A DNA stretch of 64,000 nt from Halomicrobium urmianum (lineage in GTDB: Archaea; Halobacteriota; Halobacteria; Halobacteriales; Haloarculaceae): contig NZ_CP084090.1 in the NCBI RefSeq assembly GCF_020217425.1, positions 1,054,001 to 1,118,000 on the forward strand, in the 5' to 3' direction. Position 1 is the first letter of the stretch; each line of letters begins with the position of its first letter. The notes beneath the pieces were generated by a model. The model worked only from the letters and a program-made list of their open reading frames with translations, made no database searches and had not been told where the DNA came from. Below are positions 42,489 to 50,600 of this stretch, piece after piece. Position numbers and translations under genes: made by a program.

Positions 42489-44884
42489 AGGAACTAGATC
42501 AGATGCATTCGGACGAGAAGAGCAGCAGGAGTCGCTCGATGAACCGACGAAACGTGCTCAAAGGGCTCGGAGCCGTCGGACTCGGTAGTTCGATTTCGGG
42601 ACTCGCACAGGCACAAGGACGGGGCAACAGTAAAGACCGCTCTCAAGGGGGTCAAGCCGAGATCCCGATTTCCACGCAGTTCTGGACGTACAACAACTCC
42701 GACCTGTCGGTCGCAGAGCTCATCTACGAATCTGCCAACGCCGGCTACGACGCCGTCGAACCGTTTTACATCGACGACGAGGAAGCGGTCGCCACGGCGC
42801 TCGAGGAGACTGGGCTGGAACTCTCTAGCGCACACGTGGGCATCGAGCAACTCGAAGACGACTTCGAGGAAACGATCGAGACGTACTCCCAGTTCGGTGC
42901 CGACGCGCTCATTCACGCCTACAAAGGCGGTGGCACCTGGGAGAGCAAGGAGTCGATTATCGAGTGGGCAGAACGGGTCAACGAGGTCGCTGACAGAGTC
43001 GCCGAAGCGGGGATGGAGTTCGGCTACCACAACCACGATCAGGAGTTCCAGACGATCGACGGGCGCTACGGGTTCGACATCTTCGCCGAACACGTCAACG
43101 ACAACGTCCACCTGCAGCTGGACGTCGGCTGGGCGCTCGTCGGCGGTGCCGATCCGGTCGCCGTCCTCAATAGACACAGCGACGAGATCCGGTCGCTGCA
43201 CATGAAGGATATGACCGAGGATGGGGGCTTCACCGAGATCGGCGAGGGAGACGTCGACATGAAAGCCCTCGCGAACGTCGCCCGAGGCGCTGCAGACGTC
43301 GACTACCTCATCTACGAATACGACGGCGCACCCGAACCGGTCGAGTCCCTCTACACCGGCGCCGAATTCCTCGAACGCTGGAACGGTCCTCGCCATCGGG
43401 CCGGCGTGCCCTCTGAGGAGTGGCCGTCACGTGTCGTACCTGGTGATGGGGGACTTAGCGGAGACCCACCGTCCGATGCGACGATCCTCTGGGACGGCGA
43501 CAGTGCCACTCTCGACGACTGGCAACACCTCGATGGTCGAGACGCCGAGTGGACTGAACACGGCGCCGAAGACGACGATGACGGCTACGATTACTTCAGG
43601 ACCAATCTCGGAACCGGGGGCATCCAGCCCAAGGAGGCGCTGGGCGACGTGCACCTCCATCTCGAGTGGCAGATCCCCGAGGAATTCGACGGGCTCCAGA
43701 ACGGTCAGGGACCAGGAAACAGCGGCCTGTTCATGATGGAGTCCTACGAGTTCCAGATCCTCCAGAGCCACGACAACCCGACCTACCCGAGCGGGTACGC
43801 CGGGTCGTTTTACCTAGCGACCGACGAGGACGACGACGGCGACGGGGGCAGTGCACCGCTCGTTCTCCCGATTCGACCGCCCGGCGAATGGCAAGAGTTC
43901 GACATAATCTGGCGAGGTCCACGCTCTGAAGACGGCGAACTGGTTCGGTATCCACAGGTGACGCTGTTCTTTAACGGCGTGGCAGTTCAGGTCCACAACG
44001 ATATTCCCGGTCCCAACTGGTGGAAGGACATTCGGGACTTCTTCGCGGACAACGGACATCCTCAGGGCGACGACGGCGAGCTCCTCGAGGAACTCCCCTT
44101 CTACCTGCAGGACCACGGTCGTGACCAAGACGTGGTTCGCTTCCGGAACATCTGGTATCGCGATCTCCCCGAGGATCCCGTCGAGATCGAGGATCCCGAT
44201 GCAATGCCGGAATACGATACCGCCGGTGGCGACTGGGAGGACCCTGAGCTGATTTCCCCTGGCGGGACAGGCACGACTGGTGAAGCGCCGGGCGATGCCG
44301 AGATGCTGATTGACGGTGGTGATCTTAGCGCATGGGAGAGCACTGATGGTGGCGAGCCAGGATGGAACGAGAAGGGTGACTACGTCGAAGTCGAACCGGG
44401 AACCGGTGATATCCAGACCACGAGGTCGTTCGGCGACGCACAGTTCCACATTGAATACCGTGTTCCGACGGACGTCGAAGGAGACGGCCTCGATCGAGGG
44501 GCCAGCGGTGCCCTAGTGCTGGGCGAGTACGAAATACAGATCCTCGACACCTTCATGAACGGCGTCGACGCCGACGCGTGGGCCGGTGCGTACGTCGATC
44601 AGGCCGCACCACATCACGACGCAGTCCGGAGACCTGGTGAATGGCAGCAGCTCGATATCGTCTGGCAGGGGCCACGGTTCGAAGACGGCGAGCTCGTCCA
44701 GGAAGCACAGGCCACTGTCCTGCTTAACGGCGTTACTGTGCAGACGCGACTCTTCGTCGAAGGGCCGAACGCTGACGGCTCGCTCGGTGAGTACGAGGAC
44801 CACGCGTCGGAACTACCGCTCCGGCTCCAGGAAGACGGTAGTCGAGTCCAGTTCCGAAACACCTGGTCGCGATCGCTTGACTGA
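42485..44884 (+). CDS. Tat-exported sugar isomerase/epimerase barrel fused to two DUF1080 domains
   Basis: This 799-residue protein has a Tat motif MNRRNVLKGLGAVGLG near residue 19. A xylose-isomerase-like TIM barrel covers about 57-308 (NAGYDAVEPFYIDDEE; FGYHNHDQEF; LQLDVGWALVGGADP; HMKDM, which carry the metal-binding Glu/Asp/His positions). Two DUF1080 (3-keto-disaccharide hydrolase) domains follow at about 329-562 and 605-799. The first shares NSGLFMM-SYEFQILQSHDN with the large protein at 54788. The family pairing suggests extracellular isomerisation and cleavage of a keto-glycoside. ATGs at 42503 and 42539 are alternative starts. Confidence 0.88.
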   Translation: MKELDQMHSDEKSSRSRSMNRRNVLKGLGAVGLGSSISGLAQAQGRGNSKDRSQGGQAEIPISTQFWTYNNSDLSVAELIYESANAGYDAVEPFYIDDEEAVATALEETGLELSSAHVGIEQLEDDFEETIETYSQFGADALIHAYKGGGTWESKESIIEWAERVNEVADRVAEAGMEFGYHNHDQEFQTIDGRYGFDIFAEHVNDNVHLQLDVGWALVGGADPVAVLNRHSDEIRSLHMKDMTEDGGFTEIGEGDVDMKALANVARGAADVDYLIYEYDGAPEPVESLYTGAEFLERWNGPRHRAGVPSEEWPSRVVPGDGGLSGDPPSDATILWDGDSATLDDWQHLDGRDAEWTEHGAEDDDDGYDYFRTNLGTGGIQPKEALGDVHLHLEWQIPEEFDGLQNGQGPGNSGLFMMESYEFQILQSHDNPTYPSGYAGSFYLATDEDDDGDGGSAPLVLPIRPPGEWQEFDIIWRGPRSEDGELVRYPQVTLFFNGVAVQVHNDIPGPNWWKDIRDFFADNGHPQGDDGELLEELPFYLQDHGRDQDVVRFRNIWYRDLPEDPVEIEDPDAMPEYDTAGGDWEDPELISPGGTGTTGEAPGDAEMLIDGGDLSAWESTDGGEPGWNEKGDYVEVEPGTGDIQTTRSFGDAQFHIEYRVPTDVEGDGLDRGASGALVLGEYEIQILDTFMNGVDADAWAGAYVDQAAPHHDAVRRPGEWQQLDIVWQGPRFEDGELVQEAQATVLLNGVTVQTRLFVEGPNADGSLGEYEDHASELPLRLQEDGSRVQFRNTWSRSLD

Positions 44885-44901
44885 TCTCCACTAGATACTA
44901 G

Positions 44902-44986
44902 CTATAGTAGAGATTGAACGCACTGACACACTCGAGGGGCGCCCGGGGTGCCCCTCGATGGGTGAATAGTTTCGATTTCTACTATA
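44902..44986. repeat. 85-bp hairpin repeat, copy 8
   Basis: Left arm CTATAGTAGAGATTGAACG, centre GGGGCGCCCGGGGTGCCCCT, right arm TTCGATTTCTACTATAG. Orientation 2. The arms carry two uncompensated differences, unlike copies 5 and 6. It starts 18 bases after the stop of the isomerase/DUF1080 gene. Confidence 0.93.
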
Positions 44987-45624
44987 GTCTCCTCGGAGCA
45001 AGAAAACGCGAACCCCCCTCTAAACCGACCCCGTATTTCAGAAATTTCGAGAGATAGCTACGCTGCTGTGCTGGAGCAGCCAGTCGTATTCATCGCGCAC
45101 GTGTGACGGAATGCTATCGAAGTGGAGTCGGTCGTGTACTCTTTTCCCGACGTTGTTGCTTACCGAGCGACTCTACGACGGATCCGCCAGGTAGCGACGG
45201 ACCCGCTCTCGGTCGGCTACTGAGTGCACTACCGCTCTCCGGCGACCCGAACCGCGGCGCAGCAGCTTGCGTTCGTCTAGAGACGAACCTGATCGAGACG
45301 TACCGTTTACAGATACCAGCGATGGGGTACCGAAACTGGGTCGGACAGTGCTTCCCGGTAGCCGACTGTAACGTGTCCCCCCAGGGGAAGGGGACACGGA
45401 CTGTCCGGCACAACGCCGGATCACGTGCCGGTACCGAAGGATTGCAGGTCCGGCATTTCGATAGACGCCGTCGCCCTTGATGGGTTTTCTGGCGCACTAG
45501 GACCCGAGGACGACAGCGCCACCCGGTGTTGCAATCGATCTAGCACGCACCGCCGCTCCGCTACGCACGACGAGGTACCGGTCTTACCCCGTGTTCAGAC
45601 GAACGCGTCCCCGGACGAGGTCAC
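44987..45624. other. Gene-free stretch
   Basis: About 640 bases with no credible protein or repeat. It lies between the convergent isomerase/DUF1080 and DUF3105 genes. Confidence 0.5.
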
Positions 45625-46323
45625 TTATCGAACCGGATTCTCCGGTCCGCGTCCGAGGTATTCGGCGGTGAACGCACGGACTGTCGCGGGATCGTACTCG
45701 TCCATCGTGAGCCGTTTCTCCCACGCAGTCAGCACGTACGCTGCGTCCGGGTCCGCCTGCGGGTTCGGGACGGCGATGAAACTCTGCCAGGGGTCTTGAT
45801 ACGCGTTCGCGTAGCTCTCCAGGTTCTCTCTCTCGTCGGCCGAGAGCTGACTCGGATCGTAATAGACCACGACGGCGCCGTGTTCTAGCGAGTGGACGAG
45901 CGCGCCGTAGGATTGCGGGTCGGAGTACACGCCCGCACTGACGGTCGACGAGTAGTGTCGGCCGCCGGTCGGCGGGACGGTGGAGTAATTGACGTCCGCG
46001 TCTTCCGGGACGTGCTCTATACTCGTGGCCTGTTCGGTCTGTACCTGCGATACGATCGTGTCGTTCCCGTGCTCGGGGAGTGCTACCTGGTTCGCACCTC
46101 CCTGCCCCATGAACATGGTCACGTAGATCGTGACCGCGACTGACAGCAAGAAGACGACCCCGAAGGCGAGTGACCGCGTGCTACCAGGGACGCGGCTCCC
46201 GAGCCGGTTCTCTCGGGGCGGTCCCTCGATCGGTCCGACGTCCTCTCCGTGGGCCTCCCGGCGGTGGAGGCGGTAGTCGTCCTCCGACTCGAACGATGCA
46301 TCACACTTGTCACACGATGGCAT
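45625..46323 (-). CDS. DUF3105 membrane protein with N-terminal C2H2-type zinc finger
   Basis: This 232-residue protein starts at ATG 46323. Cys4, Cys7, His20 and His25 (MPSCDKCDASF, then YRLHRREAH) form a single C2H2-like finger on the cytoplasmic side. A membrane helix follows at about 53-73 (LAFGVVFLLSVAVTIYVTMF). The outside domain matches DUF3105: YSTVPPTGGRHYSSTVSAGV, HSLEHGAVVVYYDP and WEKRL. DUF3105 function is unknown; conserved His residues (GRHY, LEHG) could bind a metal. It is divergent from tatA. Confidence 0.85.
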   Translation of the reverse strand: MPSCDKCDASFESEDDYRLHRREAHGEDVGPIEGPPRENRLGSRVPGSTRSLAFGVVFLLSVAVTIYVTMFMGQGGANQVALPEHGNDTIVSQVQTEQATSIEHVPEDADVNYSTVPPTGGRHYSSTVSAGVYSDPQSYGALVHSLEHGAVVVYYDPSQLSADERENLESYANAYQDPWQSFIAVPNPQADPDAAYVLTAWEKRLTMDEYDPATVRAFTAEYLGRGPENPVR

Positions 46324-46448
46324 ACCCACCGTTTCCGTACAGAGCGTTTCAAATGTTTCGCCTAGGGTTACTAGACTCGCCCGTTCGACATCGGCTGACG
46401 TATCCACCTGACTGGGCGGAAAATCGGCGTCTGATACTAACTCGCAAA

Positions 46449-46456
46449 AAGATTAT
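46449..46456 (+). promoter_or_regulatory. TATA box of tatA
   Basis: ATTATATG lies about 26 bases before the ATG at 46482, so a leaderless message is expected. Confidence 0.55.
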
Positions 46457-46481
46457 ATGATCCACTCACAAATTCGCGAGT

Positions 46482-46736
46482 ATGCCGCAAGTTCCAGTTG
46501 CCCAGATAGGCATGCCAGGGACGCAGGAGATGATGATCATTCTGGCGCTGGCGATCATGCTGTTCGGGGCGCAGAAAATCCCGAAGCTCGCCAGGTCGAC
46601 CGGAGAAGCGATGGGCGAATTCAAGAAGGGGCGCAGGCAGGTCGAACAGGAACTCAACGAACTCAAGGAGGAGTCCGGCGAGTCGGCCTCCAGCGAAAAC
46701 GCGAAGACGGCCTCGTCGGAACCGGTGCGGGAGTAA
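46482..46736 (+). CDS. tatA: Sec-independent translocase TatA/E-type subunit
   Basis: This 84-residue protein has the TatA pattern: a short outside N-terminus, one membrane helix (QEMMIILALAIMLFGAQKIP), the hinge FG, an amphipathic helix (KLARSTGEAMGEFKKGRRQV) and an acidic tail. TatA oligomers open the membrane for folded Tat substrates. It lies among genes for at least six Tat-type exported proteins, so it may be a dedicated or extra copy. No tatC is in the window. Confidence 0.93.
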   Translation: MPQVPVAQIGMPGTQEMMIILALAIMLFGAQKIPKLARSTGEAMGEFKKGRRQVEQELNELKEESGESASSENAKTASSEPVRE

Positions 46737-47677
46737 CCTCGGTTCCGGGCCCACCTCGATTCTTGGGCGGTTTTCTCGAACGAAGGGAACGAATCGATCC
46801 TCGGAGCCGGCGGTGGCTCAGTCCGGATCGAACCCGGGCCGGCGACCGGGCGTCCCCTCGATGAATCACGGCAGTGCCGTCACCCGAGTCCCTTCGAGGT
46901 TCGGTTACGGGATCTAGCAGCGAGCTGTTTCCGTGGCGAGTGCACGGGAACCGCGCTAGAACCTACCGGACAGACTCTGCGCCGGACTACGGGCTCACCA
47001 CTCTAGCAGAACGTCCCTCTTCCGGGATGCCGTCTAGACCGCGCTAGATCGGACGGTGATCCCGCGGCTCCCTCCCGATTGTTCCGCCATCCGGGACTGC
47101 ATAACGAAAGTACCCTTGTTATTCTTCCTGGCTGTTCCCGATTGCCTGACAATCTATTACGGTGTTTCTCGGTACTATCTGGTTACTACGGACGGACGAG
47201 TTCCGGTGCCGAGTCCCTGTACTGGCCTCGACCCGCGCTGCCGTCGTAGAGGGGAGGCCGGATCGGACGCGACGGCGGTCGTCATTTCTCGTCCTCATCA
47301 ACCGAGTAACTCGACGGAGTCTCCGAACCAGATGTGACCGCCAAAATTAAATACAATCTGTCTGATGACTATGTCGCACGGTCGCGTTGCGGTAGCCACG
47401 CGGAGACGTGCGACGATCGCCCCTTGCGGGACGGAGACAGTCACATGTGCGATTTCACGCCCGACGGGTTGCCCGATACGGACAGGCGCGGTGTACCACG
47501 CGTCTGGGCCCGACCGGAGAGGGATACGGCACGGCCGTCACCAGCGAGAGTGCCGCCGACGTCGACGAAGCGGTCGGGCCCGTACCGGCAACGGGACGGG
47601 CGGGCGAGACGGGAGCCAGCGGCCTCGGCGGTGACGTATCGGACGCCAACCGGATACGAGATCGAAGAACTGCGACA
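46737..47677. other. Long upstream region of the first large surface enzyme
   Basis: No confident gene in about 940 bases. A TATA-like AAATTAAATAC lies at about 47344-47354. A 115-codon frame from 47334 ends in TGA overlapping the next gene's ATG (47678-47681) and might be a coupled leader, but its Arg-rich composition makes this doubtful. The next gene's frame is also open back to 47408 with an Arg-rich extension, which I do not include. Confidence 0.45.
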
Positions 47678-50600
47678 ATGACAGATGACAGTTCCACGAA
47701 CGACGCGGAGGACGTATCGACGTTGACCACTGACCGCCGGCGGTTCCTGCAGGCAGCCACCGTCGCTGGCACCGGCCTCACCGGCATCGGCGGTTTCGCC
47801 AGCGCGCAGCAGAGTAGCGACACCCACATCGAACTGGAGGCCGTGACGGTCGAGACCAGCGGCGGTCGCGGCCGCTCGGAGTTCGCCTGGGAGGACGGCG
47901 AGGGCGGCGTCGTACGCGGCCCGCCCGAGGAGGTCTGTTCGATAGCCGGCGGCACCCACCTCTGGGTAGGCGTCTCGCCCGACTCCATCGCCGAACTGAC
48001 CAACCCCACGCTGGAACTCACGGCCGGCGAGACCTACACGGTCGAGTGGACCAACACCGACGGCGAGGAGCACAACTTCGTCATCGCCGACGCCGACGGT
48101 ACCGAACTCGTCGCGTCCGAGACCGTCTCTGAGGAAGGCGCCACCCAGTCCGTCGAGTTCGAGGCCACGGAAGAGATGGCCACCTACTACTGCGACCCAC
48201 ATTCGACCTCCCAGCGGGGAGACGTCCGGATCGCCGACGGCACGCCCTTCGAACTGAGCGGGCTGGACCCCTCGGAGGCGACCGTCACGATGGGTGACGT
48301 GGCGAGCTTCGACGTCACCGTCACGCACACCGGCGACGGCAGCGAGACGGGGACGGTGACGCTGTCGGTGGACTCCCAGCAGATGGACTCGCGGGAGGTG
48401 ACGCTGGACGCCGGCGCGTCCACGACGGTCTCCCTGGACGTGGACACGACGGGCCTGACCGCGGGCGATCGCACGGTCGTCGTCGCGAGCGGCGGCTCGC
48501 GGGTCAGCGGAACGCTCACCGTCGAAGCGGACGACGAGTGGATCCAGCTGTTCAACGGCGAGGACCTGGACGACTGGACGCCGAAGTTCTCCGGTCGCGA
48601 GCCCGGCGTGAACTACAACGACGTCTTCACCGTCGAAGACGGCGTCCTCAGGGTCGGTTACGGCGACTACGGCGACGAGTGGGACAGCGTGTTCGGCCAC
48701 CTGTTCTACGACGGCGAGTTCTCCCACTACGCGCTCCGGGCGGAGTACCGGTTCGTCGGGGAGCAGGTCTCCGGCGCCCCGGACTGGGCCTTCCGGAACA
48801 ACGGGCTGATGCTCCACGGCCAGACCCCGGAGGAGATGGACGTCGATCAGGACTACCCCGACTCCATCGAGGTCCAGCTCCTGGGGCAGTCGGCCGACAG
48901 CGACGGGACCCGGACGACCGCCAACGTCTGTACGCCGGGAACCAACATCGTCATGGACGGGTCGCTACACGAGCAGCACTGCACCAGTTCCAGTTCCGAC
49001 ACCTATCGAGGCGACCAGTGGGTGACCGTCACGGTCATCGTTCGTGGAAACGAGCTGATACGTCACGTCGTCGAGGACGACGGCGTCGTCATGCAGTACA
49101 CGGAGCCCCAGCTGGACGACGGTACGCCGCTCGACTCGGGGACGATCTCCATCCAGTCGGAGAGCCACCCGACGGAGTTCCGCACGATCGAACTGAAGCC
49201 GATCGATCCCGAGGCGCCGATCGAAGCGGTCGAGCCGTCGAGCCCGCTCTGGAGCAGCTACACCAAGGACGAGCTGGCCTCGGGCCTCGAACAGCCGATG
49301 GCGATCGAGGTCACGCCGGACCACCGGGTCTTCTTCACCACGCGCGGGCCGCCGGTCGACGGGGACGGAAACACCGCGACGACGGAGGTCGGCGTGGTCG
49401 ATCCGGAAACCGAGGAGGTCACGACGGCGCTCGAACTCGACGTCCACACCTCCGGCGAGGACGGGTTGCAGGGGCTCACCCTGGACCCGGACTTCGAGGA
49501 GAACGGCTGGATCTACCTGTACTACTCCGCGCCCCACGAGATCATCGACGAGGAACCGCACAAGCGGCTGTCGCGCTTCACGGTCAACGGCGACACGATC
49601 GATCCGGAGTCCGAAGTCGAGATCCTCAGGGTCCCGGCGGCGGACAACCCCTGCTGTCACGTCGGCGGTGACCTCGAGTTCGGGCCGGAGGGGAACCTCT
49701 TCCTCTCGACCGGCGACGACACGAGCCCGTTCCAGTCCAGCGGCTACACTCCGATCGACGAACGCGACGGTCGCGAGCTGTTCGACGCGCAGCGGTCGTC
49801 CGCGAACACGAACGACCTCCGCGGGAGCATCCTCCGGATCAGTCCGAACGACGACGGCACCTACGACATCCCGGACGGCAACATGTTCACCGGTCCGGAG
49901 TACGCCGACGCGCGCGAGAACGACCTCGTACGGGAGGAAATCTACGTGATGGGGTGTCGCAACCCCTTCCGCATGGACGTCGACGAGGACGGCGTCCTGT
50001 ACTGGGCCAATTACGGTGCCGACGCGGGCGCCTGGGACGCCGAACGCGGACCGCCGGGCATCGTCGAGTTCAACCGCGCAGAGGAACCCGGCTTCTACGG
50101 GTGGCCGTACGTCGTCGGGCCCGACATCCCCTTCGTCGACGGCGAGTTCGCCACAGAGGACGGCGAGCGGGTGTTCAACTCCTCCGGCGAGCCGTTCGAT
50201 CCGGAGAACCTGCGGAACACCTCGCCGAACAACACCGGACTCACTGAGTTACCGGAGCCCGAGCAGCCGGTGATCTGGTACCCCTACAGCTGGGACGGCC
50301 TGCTGAACTCGCCGCCCGACTACGCTACGGAGTACCTGCCCGACGAGCCGCCGTTCCCGGACTTCGAGGGCGGCGCTCCGATGGGCGGGCCGGTCTACGA
50401 TTTCCGGGACTCCTACGACCAGAACGCCCTGCCGGAGCGCTTTTTCGACGGGAAGCAACTCATCGGCGAATGGGGTCAGCAGTGGCTCAGGTACGTGTCC
50501 TACGACGACGACGGGGCGGTCGAGGAGATCGACGAGTTCATGCCGGACGAGTCGTTCCTCTCGCCGATGGACCTGACCGTCGGTCCGGACGGGACGCTGT

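Noticed and set aside
46323-46366. Another copy of the 20-bp repeat upstream of the DUF3105 gene
   Set aside because: Only CCACCGTTTC and TTTCAAATGTTT pieces match and they are separated by other bases, so chance similarity cannot be excluded.
47334-47681. 115-codon ORF overlapping the start of giant gene A
   Set aside because: The ATGA overlap is suggestive, but the sequence is Arg/Pro-rich like shadow ORFs and the TATA-like box does not fit its start. It is mentioned in the upstream-region entry only.
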